From JACCRE01 sp049790855 (GTDB lineage: Bacteria > Planctomycetota > Planctomycetia > Planctomycetales > Planctomycetaceae): DNA of 14,502 nt. The position numbers and the translations under genes are program-made. The stretch spans positions 1 to 14,502 of the forward strand of contig JBAQZJ010000238.1 in assembly GCA_049790855.1 (NCBI GenBank). The letters run 5' to 3'. Shown here one piece after another: positions 5,322 through 12,034 of this stretch. Numbering within the stretch: the first letter of the stretch is position 1; each line of letters starts with the position of its first letter. Under the pieces are notes generated by a model that made no database searches, had not been told where the DNA came from, and worked only from the letters and a program-made list of their open reading frames with translations.

Positions 5322-6755
5322 ATGCCGAAAGACTTTCTCAAGGGTGCCCGCGACCACTACGACGTGGTCGTCATCGGCAGCGGACTGGCCGGGCTGACGA
5401 GCGCCAACCTGCTGGCCCGCCAGGGCTACAGCGTGCTGCTGCTGGAGCATCACTATCAGCTCGGCGGAATGGCGACCTGGTTCAAGCGGCGTGGCGGGCA
5501 CGTCTTCGACATCTCGCTGCACGGCTTTCCCGTCGGCATGAAGAAGAGCTGCCGCAAGTACTGGACCGACGAGATCGCCGAAAGCATCGTCCAACTCGAA
5601 GGCATCCGCTTCGAGAATCCGCAGTTCTCGCTGAGGACGACCTTCGACCGGCAGGACTTCACCCGGCTGATCGTCGAGAAGTTCGGCATCGCCCCCGAGA
5701 CCGTGCAGCGGTTCTTCGACACGGCACGGAGCATGAACTTCTACGACGGGCAGGAACGCACGGTCCGTGAACTGTTCGAAGAGTTCTTTCCCGGTCGCAG
5801 CGACGTCGTCCGCCTGCTCATGGAGCCGATCACCTACGCCAACGGCAGCACGCTCGACGACCCGGCGATCACCTACGGCATCGTCTTCTCGAATTTCATG
5901 CACAAGGGCGTCTTCACGTTCAAGGGCGGCACCGACGCGCTCGTGAACAGCATGCGGGCCGAACTGGAACGCAACGGAGTCGACGTCCGCATCCGCACGC
6001 TCGTCGAGAAGATCGAAGTCGGCCCCGGCCGTAAAGTGACGGGCGTCGTCGTCAACGGCCGTCGCATCGGCTGCGACGCCGTCATGTCGAACGCGAACCT
6101 CAAGACGACCGTCCTGAAGCTCGTCGGCGCCGAGCACTTCGACCCCGCGTTCGTCGAAGAGACGCAGGCCGTGCGGCTCAACAACAGCAGTTGCCAGGTC
6201 TACATCGCCTTGAAGCCGGGGGAAGGCTTCGACCCGTCGTGCGGCGATCTGCTGTTTCACAGCGAGCACGACGGGTTCGACGTCGAGGCGATGCTCAGCC
6301 GGAAGGTCAGCAGCCGGACGTTCAGCTTCTACTATCCCGAAACGCGGCCCGGCTCCGACCGCTGGCTCGTCGTGTCGAGCACGAACGCGAACTACGACGA
6401 CTGGGCGTCGCTGTCGGACGAGGACTACGAAGCGGCCAAAGTCGACCTGTGTGAAACGACGCTCGACTGCCTGGAGCGTTACGTTCCCGACGTGCGGGCG
6501 AAGCTCGATCACATCGAAGCCAGCACGCCACGAACCTTCGAGCACTACACGCGGCATCAGCTCGGCGCGAGCTTCGGCACGAAGTTCGAGGGCTTGAAGG
6601 TCAGCGAGACGCTGCCCGAGCAGATTGAAGGGCTGTATCACGCCGGCAGCGTGGGTATCATCATGTCCGGCTGGCTGGGCGCGGTGAACTACGGCGTGAT
6701 CGTGGCGAACAAGGTCGATCAGAAGCTCTCGGCACGTCTGTGCGCGACCCGGTAG
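5322..6755 (+). CDS. FAD-dependent oxidoreductase, phytoene desaturase / carotenoid isomerase-like
   Basis: A 477-residue amine-oxidase/CrtI-type flavoprotein. The N-terminal dinucleotide-binding motif VVIGSGLAGLTSANLL (G19, G21, G24) is followed by the ribose-binding acidic residue in LLLEHHYQLGGMA. A mid-protein KGGTDALVNSM stretch is typical of CrtI and retinol-saturase-like enzymes, and the C-terminal FAD motif is HAGSVGIIMSGWLGAVNYG. I prefer ATG 5322, 14 residues before the FAD strand; an in-frame TTG at 5253 would add a repeat-containing leader. These enzymes desaturate or isomerise polyene or isoprenoid chains, but the substrate cannot be read from the sequence. A FabZ-like dehydratase gene 0.8 kb downstream on the same strand hints at lipid or polyene metabolism, which is inference only. 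No phytoene synthase is in the window. Confidence 0.88.
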   Translation: MPKDFLKGARDHYDVVVIGSGLAGLTSANLLARQGYSVLLLEHHYQLGGMATWFKRRGGHVFDISLHGFPVGMKKSCRKYWTDEIAESIVQLEGIRFENPQFSLRTTFDRQDFTRLIVEKFGIAPETVQRFFDTARSMNFYDGQERTVRELFEEFFPGRSDVVRLLMEPITYANGSTLDDPAITYGIVFSNFMHKGVFTFKGGTDALVNSMRAELERNGVDVRIRTLVEKIEVGPGRKVTGVVVNGRRIGCDAVMSNANLKTTVLKLVGAEHFDPAFVEETQAVRLNNSSCQVYIALKPGEGFDPSCGDLLFHSEHDGFDVEAMLSRKVSSRTFSFYYPETRPGSDRWLVVSSTNANYDDWASLSDEDYEAAKVDLCETTLDCLERYVPDVRAKLDHIEASTPRTFEHYTRHQLGASFGTKFEGLKVSETLPEQIEGLYHAGSVGIIMSGWLGAVNYGVIVANKVDQKLSARLCATR

Positions 6756-6873
6756 TCCCGCAGGTCTTCGTCGCGACCGTTCACACGACCGTTCCTTTCG
6801 GATAAAGTAGCGCGCTGCGAGACGTTTGCGCGGACGGGCAGATTCCGGTGCCAGCGGAGAAGGCGAGACGCTT

Positions 6874-7539
6874 ATGGTGACGCAAGCGGCCGAGCCGGTC
6901 GAACAGCGGCTGCTGATTCGCGGACTCGACTGGGATCGCTACCGGCGGATTTCGGAAGCGCTTTCGGGGCGACATGTGCGTCTGACCTATGACCGGGGGA
7001 ACCTCGAGTTCATGACGATCTCGGCCGCCCATGCGAATCTCAGCCGCCTGCTGGCGCAGTTCGTCATCGTGCTGACCGAAGCGTTCGGCCTGCCGCGTCG
7101 CAGTTTCGGCGACATGACGTGCGACCGTGAGGATCTCGATCGCGGCCTTGAGCCGGACGAGTGCTTTTACATCACGAATGAGCCGGCCGTCCGCGGCCGT
7201 GACGAAATCGACCTGGAGACGGTTCCTCCGCCGGACCTGATGATCGAAATCGATCTGTCACCGCCGGGACGGAAGCGCCCGTCGATCTACGCGGCGCTGG
7301 GCGTGCCGGAAGTCTGGCGGTATGACGGCGAGGCTCTCGTTGCGGCGACGTTGACGTCCGCCGGTCGCTACGAACCGGCGGAGTTCAGCCGTTGTATTCC
7401 GTCGCTGCGACCCGGCGATCTCGGAGCGTTCCTGGCGCGGCGGAACGAGACGGACGAATCGTCGCTCGTCGGCGAGTTTCGCCGTTGGGCGTCGTCCCTG
7501 GCGCAGGCCGCCGGCGAACGCGGAAGGACAGCCGAGTGA
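6874..7539 (+). CDS. Uma2-family (DUF820) PD-(D/E)XK nuclease-fold protein
   Basis: A 221-residue member of the Uma2 / DUF820 family, expanded in cyanobacteria and planctomycetes. The fold is that of restriction-endonuclease-like proteins; the cellular target is not established. Recognisable elements are LTYDRGNLEFMTIS (37-50), SAAHANLSRLL with its conserved His, and the hallmark PPDLMIEIDLSP (D121, E125), followed by the basic pair R133/K134 and YAALGVPEVWRYDG (139-152). Catalytic-site residues therefore look intact. ATG 6874 has GGAGAAGG about 10 bases upstream; a TTG at 6826 in frame would add 16 low-quality residues. Its TGA overlaps the GTG of the next gene by four bases, so the two are probably translated together even though their functions appear unrelated. 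Confidence 0.87.
   Translation: MVTQAAEPVEQRLLIRGLDWDRYRRISEALSGRHVRLTYDRGNLEFMTISAAHANLSRLLAQFVIVLTEAFGLPRRSFGDMTCDREDLDRGLEPDECFYITNEPAVRGRDEIDLETVPPPDLMIEIDLSPPGRKRPSIYAALGVPEVWRYDGEALVAATLTSAGRYEPAEFSRCIPSLRPGDLGAFLARRNETDESSLVGEFRRWASSLAQAAGERGRTAE
7536..7539 (+). promoter_or_regulatory. GTGA stop-start overlap between the Uma2 and FabZ-like genes
   Basis: GTG (7536-7538) and TGA (7537-7539) share bases. GGAAGG at 7522-7527 lies within the end of the Uma2 reading frame and is well spaced from the GTG, which supports coupled translation and the short FabZ-like start. Confidence 0.65.
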
Positions 7540-7964
7540 CCCGCGACCAGATTCAGAAGCTCATCCCGCACCGTCCGCCATTCCTGTGGCTCGACGAGGT
7601 GATCTCGATGGACGAGCTTTCGGTCCATGCGCGAACCTTCATCGACCCGAAGTTCGACATTTTCAAGGGGCATTATCCCGAGTTCCCCGTCCTGCCGGGC
7701 GTCATTCAGTGCGAAATGGCGTTTCAGGCCGCCGCGGTGCTGATCTCGACGATCCTGGCGACCGGCTCGGGCAAGGTGCCCGTCGTCGCCCGGCTGAACA
7801 ACACGAAGTTCCGCCGGCTGGTGCGTCCCGGCGAGACCGTCGACATCCACGTCACGATCACCGACAAGGTCAAGACGGCGTTTTACATGACCGGCACCGT
7901 CGGCGTCGGCGGCGACATCTCCTGCCGTCTCGACTTCACCGTGACCGAAGCGACGATGGCGTAA
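7536..7964 (+). CDS. FabZ/FabA-like beta-hydroxyacyl-ACP dehydratase (hotdog fold)
   Basis: A 142-residue single-domain hotdog protein that would remove water from 3-hydroxyacyl-ACP in the fatty-acid elongation cycle or a related pathway. N-terminal LIPHRPPFLWLDEV matches the FabZ family signature. The active-site region is FKGHYPEFPVLPGVIQCE, with the catalytic His46 in GHYP and the acidic Glu60 in CEMAFQAAAVL. The remaining beta strands (ARLNNTKFRRLVRPGETV) are typical. The start is GTG 7536 with GGAAGG 8 bases upstream (7522-7527); it overlaps the Uma2 stop (GTGA). Compared with housekeeping FabZ, the active-site helix has CEMAFQAAA in place of the usual EAMAQ-like segment, so it may be a paralogue serving a specialised acyl or polyene product. 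That is inference. Confidence 0.9.
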   Translation: MTRDQIQKLIPHRPPFLWLDEVISMDELSVHARTFIDPKFDIFKGHYPEFPVLPGVIQCEMAFQAAAVLISTILATGSGKVPVVARLNNTKFRRLVRPGETVDIHVTITDKVKTAFYMTGTVGVGGDISCRLDFTVTEATMA

Positions 7965-8000
7965 TCGGCAGGCCCGGCTCCGCGCCGATCGGCGCGCGAC

Positions 8001-8042
8001 CGCTCCGATCGGCGGACGACCAACCGCAGGCCGATCGGAGTG
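8001..8042 (+). terminator. Candidate hairpin downstream of the FabZ-like gene
   Basis: Arms 8003-8013 and 8030-8040 are perfect 11-base complements (core CCGATCGG) around a 16-base loop. A 16-base perfect palindrome of similar composition precedes them at 7981-7996. They lie 17-80 bases after the stop. No T-run follows, so this may be a Rho-dependent or attenuating structure, or merely a repeat. Confidence 0.3.
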
Positions 8043-8128
8043 CCCCTCAGCCGGCGATGCCTCGATTGGCATCCGCCTTGCATGTCGACTCTTCGAGAGA
8101 GTTTTCCTCCTCGAAACGGAGACGAATC

Positions 8129-8449
8129 ATGCCCCGCGGCGACAAATCGGCCTATAGCGACAAGCAGAAGCGGAAAGCCGAGCAGATCGAAGAAGGCTAC
8201 ATGGAACGAGGCGTTTCGGAAGACGAAGCCGAACGACGCGCCTGGGCGACCGTCAACAAGGAATCGGGCGGCGGGAACAAGTCGGGCAGCGGTCGCGGCA
8301 AGAAAGACACGAAGGTCTCCAGCCGCAAGGGCGGCACGAGAGGCGGTGCCGCTTCGGCCTCGCGATCCGCCGCAGAACGATCCGCCTCGGCGAAGAAAGC
8401 GGCGGCGACCCGCAAGAAGCGACGTGCGGCGGGCGTCTACTCAAAGTAG
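8129..8449 (+). CDS. Small basic protein of the 'plasmid stabilization protein' family
   Basis: A 106-residue, strongly basic protein. The N-terminal 45 residues match a conserved module: MPRGDKSAYSDKQKRKAEQI, then GYMERGVSEDEAERRAWATV. Homologues in proteobacteria and planctomycetes carry the database label 'plasmid stabilization protein', although no mechanism is established. The C-terminal 60 residues are Lys/Arg/Ser/Ala/Gly-rich low complexity (AKKAAATRKKRRAAG), probably disordered and nucleic-acid binding. ATG 8129 has GGAGA 6 bases upstream. The last three codons (S-K-stop) fall in a 19-bp tandem duplication (8441-8478). There is no partner toxin or partition gene beside it, so the plasmid label should not be taken as evidence of a plasmid. 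Confidence 0.8.
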   Translation: MPRGDKSAYSDKQKRKAEQIEEGYMERGVSEDEAERRAWATVNKESGGGNKSGSGRGKKDTKVSSRKGGTRGGAASASRSAAERSASAKKAAATRKKRRAAGVYSK

Positions 8450-8478
8450 GTCGATCCCGTCAAAGTACGTCGATCCCA
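8441..8478. repeat. 19-bp tandem duplication across a stop codon
   Basis: TCAAAGTAGGTCGATCCCG (8441-8459) is repeated at 8460-8478 with 2 differences. The first copy contains the TAG of the small basic protein gene; in the second copy the same triplet is TAC. Confidence 0.8.
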
Positions 8479-8497
8479 CCGGCGCGAAAGAGGTTTA

Positions 8498-8650
8498 TCA
8501 ACCCTGCCGCTTGAAGTACTGAACCTCGCGTTCGTGCTTCTCGGCCTCGGCACGGGTGTCGAACGTGCCGAGATTCCGGCGTTTGCCCGTCTTGGAATCT
8601 TTCTTCTTCGAATACAGACGATACCCGCCGGACGGCAACTTGCGGATCAT
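8498..8650 (-). CDS. Conserved 50-residue basic protein of unknown function
   Basis: A small ORF with a sequence I recognise as a recurring conserved family: MIRKLPSGGYRLYSKKKD, then TGKRRNLGTFDTRAEAEKHE and VQYFKRQG. The lysine/arginine pattern and the GTF-x-TRAEAEKHE helix resemble the small DNA-contacting N-terminal arms of tyrosine recombinases, so a nucleic-acid-binding role is plausible but unproven. ATG 8650 is chosen because homologues, as I recall them, begin MIRKL; an in-frame upstream start at 8701 would add a poorly conserved leader. No strong ribosome-binding site is seen. It is convergent with the basic protein at 8129-8449, 48 bases apart, and 47 bases downstream of the DUF1569 gene. 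Confidence 0.72.
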   Translation of the reverse strand: MIRKLPSGGYRLYSKKKDSKTGKRRNLGTFDTRAEAEKHEREVQYFKRQG

Positions 8651-8697
8651 GGCAGCGTTCTCCGTAGCGAACAATCCGAGACGTCGAACCCGCGCCG

Positions 8698-9234
8698 TCA
8701 CGCACCTCCTACGTCAGGACGTGACGCTTGCTCCTTTCTCGCCTCTCTTTCCACACCTCTTCGCGGCACGAGAAAGCCGAGGTGATGGGCGCAGTGAAGG
8801 AGTTGCATCCGCGACGCCGTCTCGCGATCGAGGTCGCCGAACAACGGTGACGGGTGCAACGGCCCGTCATACGCTTTGAAACGTTCGACCGTCTGTCGCA
8901 GACGACCGACCGCCGCCGCTTCGTCTCCGCCCGGCGGTGGCACGGTCTCGCGCAATGTCGGTCCGCCGGCGGGCATGGCGTTGGAGGCGAGCGTCTTCCG
9001 TAGTTTCCGTCGGGCGAACGTGATGCCCACGAACCAGAGGATCATGCGAACCGGCAACGGGCCGCGGGGAAAGCCTTCCAGCGGAAACCGCATCCATTCG
9101 GCGAGATGACCGCACGTCTGGGCGAGATCCCAGTTCCCGGCACGGTCGTAGCCGGACGCCAGCAGCGACTCGGCATCGCGCACCGCGTCGTCGAGATCGT
9201 GAAACTGCAACGGGCGCCGCGTCGGCATTGTCAT
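8698..9234 (-). CDS. DUF1569 domain protein (DinB-like helical bundle)
   Basis: A 178-residue protein matching DUF1569, a DinB/YfiT-related four-helix family that is frequent in planctomycetes and of unknown activity. Supporting segments are NWDLAQTCGHLAEWM (34-48, H43), a central RMILWFVG-x-TFARRKLRKTL helix, and the diagnostic C-terminal FGDLDRETASRMQLLHCAHHLGFL (132-155; H147, H150, H151). The His residues could form the metal site seen in DinB relatives. The domain should end near residue 157. The extra tail (PRRGVEREARKEQ and on) is encoded by heptad-like DNA at 8731-8765, so it is probably acquired by stop loss into repeat sequence. Start ATG 9234, with an alternative ATG at 9228. Confidence 0.82.
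   Translation of the reverse strand: MTMPTRRPLQFHDLDDAVRDAESLLASGYDRAGNWDLAQTCGHLAEWMRFPLEGFPRGPLPVRMILWFVGITFARRKLRKTLASNAMPAGGPTLRETVPPPGGDEAAAVGRLRQTVERFKAYDGPLHPSPLFGDLDRETASRMQLLHCAHHLGFLVPRRGVEREARKEQASRPDVGGA
8731..8765. repeat. Degenerate heptads at the 3' end of the DUF1569 gene
   Basis: Five pyrimidine-rich 7-base units (CTCCTTT, CTCGCCT, CTCTTTC, CACACCT, CTTCGCG) coding for the basic tail RGVEREARKEQ beyond the conserved DUF1569 domain. Confidence 0.45.
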
Positions 9235-9278
9235 CGCACAGCCCTTGTCCCAGGGGCCGCAGCCGGTGGGCTTCCGTC

Positions 9279-9320
9279 ATCTCTCCATTCGTCTTCTGAC
9301 TCTCGTCTTTCGACCTTCAC
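9279..9320. repeat. Degenerate heptad tract at the 3' end of the DUF1080 gene
   Basis: Six 7-base units on the plus strand (for example CTTCTGA, CTCTCGT) immediately after the DUF1080 gene; the TGA stop lies in the last unit. Same style as 1961-1995. Confidence 0.5.
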
Positions 9321-10093
9321 AGCGGCTGTACGCTGACCTCTTTGAAATCGACGAGATCGCCGGGATCATGCGTCTGCAGGCCGATGTAACCCGATTCCGG
9401 CCGCTGCGGTTCGCGTTCCGGTTCGTACCATTCCCGGCGTTCGGGAAGATCGGTCGATGACGAATCGAACGTCGTGACCTGTTGCCCTTCGAGATCAACC
9501 GTGACCTGATTGCCGTCGAGCGTGATGATCATCGTCCGCCAGTCGCCGGGCTTCGGCGGCGACGGCTTCGTACGTGCCAGCGAATAGAGCGCCCCGGTGC
9601 CGTGCGAGGGATCGGCGGAGTCGCAGATCTGCACTTCGTAGCCGTGATGGACCGCGTACCACGGCCCGAGATGTTTCGCCGACGACTCTTCCATCGCTTT
9701 CTGGCCGGCGTCGGTCAGCGAGCCGTCGGGTTTCCTCTCGGCAGGGGCCGGTCGCTTCGCGGTGCGAATGCCGTCGTCGATTCGCACGTAGACGCCCGAG
9801 TTCGATTCCGGCTTCTCGGTGCGAAACACGACGCGAATCCGGCAGTTGCCGAACTTCTCTTTGTCATAGAACAGCAAGCCGAGTCCGCGGGCATCGGGTG
9901 CAGCACGCAGTGCTCCGTCGACGACGTCAAACTTGCCGTAACCGGCGAACGTCCAGCCGTCGGCGATCTTGCCGTCGTCGACAAGCGGAATCGAGCGCCA
10001 TGAGTCCGTCGCTGTCACGTCCTTCTCCTGAGCGAGTGCGATTTCCGAACCGATCAGTGCCGAGAGGACCGCGAGGCAGAGCATGCGAGGCAT
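9317..10093 (-). CDS. Secreted DUF1080 (3-keto-disaccharide hydrolase-like) protein
   Basis: A 258-residue exported protein. Residues 1-21 form a Sec signal peptide (MPRMLCLAVLSALIGSEIALA, cleavage likely ALA-QE). The mature part is a single concanavalin-like DUF1080 domain: IPLVDDGKIADGWTFAGYG, FRTEKPESNSGVYVRIDDG, HHGYEVQICDSADPSHGTGALY, PGDWRTMIITLDGNQVTV and the C-terminal GYIGLQTHDPGDLVDFKEV, all standard family blocks. Some characterised members cleave 3-keto-glycosides; planctomycetes carry many paralogues, probably for periplasmic polysaccharide or glycoside breakdown. GGAGA about 10 bases before ATG 10093 supports the start. Its TGA sits at the edge of a heptad tract (9279-9320). The gene 1.9 kb upstream on the same strand is a secreted glycosidase-like protein, but an antiporter gene lies between them. 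Confidence 0.9.
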   Translation of the reverse strand: MPRMLCLAVLSALIGSEIALAQEKDVTATDSWRSIPLVDDGKIADGWTFAGYGKFDVVDGALRAAPDARGLGLLFYDKEKFGNCRIRVVFRTEKPESNSGVYVRIDDGIRTAKRPAPAERKPDGSLTDAGQKAMEESSAKHLGPWYAVHHGYEVQICDSADPSHGTGALYSLARTKPSPPKPGDWRTMIITLDGNQVTVDLEGQQVTTFDSSSTDLPERREWYEPEREPQRPESGYIGLQTHDPGDLVDFKEVSVQPL

Positions 10094-10122
10094 CGAAACC
10101 GTCTCCGGAAGGGGTCGCGTCG

Positions 10123-10150
10123 ATTTTACAGGAAACGTCCCTGACAGGAA
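10123..10150 (-). promoter_or_regulatory. Possible sigma-70-type promoter for the DUF1080 gene
   Basis: On the minus strand TTCCTG (10150-10145) and TAAAAT (10128-10123) are separated by 16 bases and lie about 30 bases before the start codon. The -10 is good and the -35 poor, so this is a weak prediction. Confidence 0.25.
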
Positions 10151-10197
10151 TCCTCCGTGAGGAATGCGACGTCACAAGCATCTCATACCGTTCTCGT

Positions 10198-11955
10198 TCA
10201 GGAGGCCAGGTGCAAGCGATCGGCGCCCGACGAACCCTCGACAACTTGCGGCGAGGGAATCGTCAATCCGACCCAGGTGACGTTGTTGCCGTCGGTCTTG
10301 AGGACGCGAAGCGTCACTCCGCCGCGTGTGACGGCACGATCGACGGCCAGGTTTTCGCCAAGTTCTTCGCGAACGAGTTCGTCGAGCGTTTTCTCGTCGG
10401 GAACTTCGAGCCGGATGTCGTAAAACTCGCGGAGATCCGCCGCGGTCGTTCGACCCAGCAAGGGAAATTCGACCAGCGACGGCAAAGCGTCGAGCCGGTG
10501 TTCCCGGCTGAAGATATGATCGACGAGCGGTCGCGTCTCGGGCCGCAGGACGACGAACAGATGGTCGTCGGCGGCGATTCGCGTCGAGCCGCGAGGTGGA
10601 ATCAGCGAATTGCCTCGCGAAATCAGGGCCACGACGACGCCGTCGGGAAGTGCGAGGCGGCTCAGCCGCTGGCCGACGGAGCGGGTGCCCTCTTCGACGG
10701 TATATTCGACGATGTCGGCATCGACGTCCTTCAGCGCCGTGATTTCGAGCGTCACCGTCGGCTCGGGGCGGTAGTCATCCTGCAATCCGAGCCGATTGGC
10801 GAGCCACGGTAACGGCCATCCCTGCGAAATCGCCGAGACGAGCACCACAAAGAACACGGCGTCGAACAGCAGGCGGCCATTCGGCACGTCGAACAGTAAT
10901 GGATAAGTCGCAAGGATAATCGGCACGGCCCCCTTCAGGCCGACCCAGGAGATGAACAAGTGCTCCTTCCAATTGAAGCCGAACGGCAGCAGCAGCGGGA
11001 CCACCGCGACCGGACGAGCGATGAAGATTAGCACTGCGGAGATCAGCAGCCCTTGCCAGGCAATGCCGAGCAGTTCGCTGGGGGTGCTGAGCAGGCCCAG
11101 CACGACGAACATGACGATCTGGCCCATCCAGGCCATACCGTCGTGAAACAGAAACGTGCCCCGCTGAAACGTGATCCGGCTGTTGCCCAGCACGATTCCG
11201 GCCAGGTAGATCGCCAGAAAGCCGCTGCCGCCCAGCCACACCGCAATCCCGAAGGCGAGCATTCCGCAGGCGCCGGTCAAAATCGGATACAGCCCCGCCG
11301 TCTTCAGTGCGATGTGATTGATCAGCCGGACGGCGAGCCAGCCGACGCCGAGACCGATCGCGGCGCCCACGCCCATCTGCAGCACGAACAACTGCAACAG
11401 GTCCGGGCCGAGTTCCGCCTTGCCGAGCAGGACTTCGATCAGCCCGACCGTCAGAAAGATTGCCGCCGGGTCGTTCGAACCGCTTTCGACCTCCAGCAGC
11501 GACGCGATCCGCGGTCGCAGCCGAAGTCCCTGAGAGCGCAACACCGAAAAGACGGCCGCCGCGTCGGTCGACCCGACGATGCTGCCCAGCAGCAAGCCTT
11601 GCAGTATCGGCAAGTCCAGGATGTAGGCGGCGGCGACGCCGGTGACCGCCGCCGTGACGAGCACGCCCAGCGTCGCGAGCAACGACGCCGGCTTCCAGAC
11701 CATGCGGATCGACGACAGCGACGTCTGCAATCCGCCGTCGAACAGGATCGCGGCCAGCGCCAGCGAACCGATCGCGTGGGCGACCGGGAAGTCGTCGAAC
11801 TGGATCCGCCCGATGCCGTCCTCGCCGGCAAGCATGCCGACGCCGAGGAACAGCACCAGCACCGGCAGCCCCATCCGCATCGAGATCTTGCTCGAGATGA
11901 TCCCGATCAGCAGCAGAAAGCCACCCAGCAATATGAGTTGGTCGACCAGAAACAT
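10198..11955 (-). CDS. Potassium/proton antiporter, CPA1 family (NhaP2/CvrA-like)
   Basis: A 585-residue inner-membrane cation/proton antiporter. Residues 1-390 are a dozen or so hydrophobic segments with CPA1 signatures: FLGVGMLAGEDG (36-47), ALAAILFDGGLQT (67-79), GSTDAAAVFSVLR (128-140) and EVESGSNDPAAIFL (155-168), whose Asn161-Asp162 pair is the expected ion-binding/proton site of electroneutral exchangers. A cytosolic TrkA-C/RCK-C domain follows (EYTVEEGTRSVGQRLSRLAL, then GSTRIAADDHLFVVL), and last a CorC/HlyC-like terminal domain (PLLGRTTAADLREFY to VTWVGLTIP). This is the domain order of NhaP2/CvrA, which expels K+ and is gated through the cytosolic domains. ATG 11955 (MFLVDQLILLGG) is chosen over the in-frame GTG 11997 because it begins at the first membrane segment. 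The family call is strong; ion preference is inferred. Confidence 0.92.
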   Translation of the reverse strand: MFLVDQLILLGGFLLLIGIISSKISMRMGLPVLVLFLGVGMLAGEDGIGRIQFDDFPVAHAIGSLALAAILFDGGLQTSLSSIRMVWKPASLLATLGVLVTAAVTGVAAAYILDLPILQGLLLGSIVGSTDAAAVFSVLRSQGLRLRPRIASLLEVESGSNDPAAIFLTVGLIEVLLGKAELGPDLLQLFVLQMGVGAAIGLGVGWLAVRLINHIALKTAGLYPILTGACGMLAFGIAVWLGGSGFLAIYLAGIVLGNSRITFQRGTFLFHDGMAWMGQIVMFVVLGLLSTPSELLGIAWQGLLISAVLIFIARPVAVVPLLLPFGFNWKEHLFISWVGLKGAVPIILATYPLLFDVPNGRLLFDAVFFVVLVSAISQGWPLPWLANRLGLQDDYRPEPTVTLEITALKDVDADIVEYTVEEGTRSVGQRLSRLALPDGVVVALISRGNSLIPPRGSTRIAADDHLFVVLRPETRPLVDHIFSREHRLDALPSLVEFPLLGRTTAADLREFYDIRLEVPDEKTLDELVREELGENLAVDRAVTRGGVTLRVLKTDGNNVTWVGLTIPSPQVVEGSSGADRLHLAS

Positions 11956-12034
11956 GGAGCTCTCAAAACGGTGTGCGGCGAACCGCCAAGATACCACCGT
12001 TGCGGAAAGTTGGCATCGCCGGACAACCTCGCGG

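Noticed and set aside
3981..6641. Long minus-strand open frame (886 codons) opposite the epimerase-like and FAD oxidoreductase genes
   Set aside because: The plus strand carries clear family motifs throughout. The minus frame is an Arg/Asp/Val-rich antisense shadow typical of GC-rich DNA and also runs through the 34-bp palindrome.
6774..6794. Direct repeat of CGACCGTTC upstream of the Uma2 gene
   Set aside because: Two 9-base copies 3 bases apart with no further support; possibly chance in GC-rich DNA.
8129..8449. Evidence that the window is a plasmid, from the 'plasmid stabilization protein' label
   Set aside because: The label is historical; no replication, partition or conjugation genes are present and kdsA is a chromosomal housekeeping gene.
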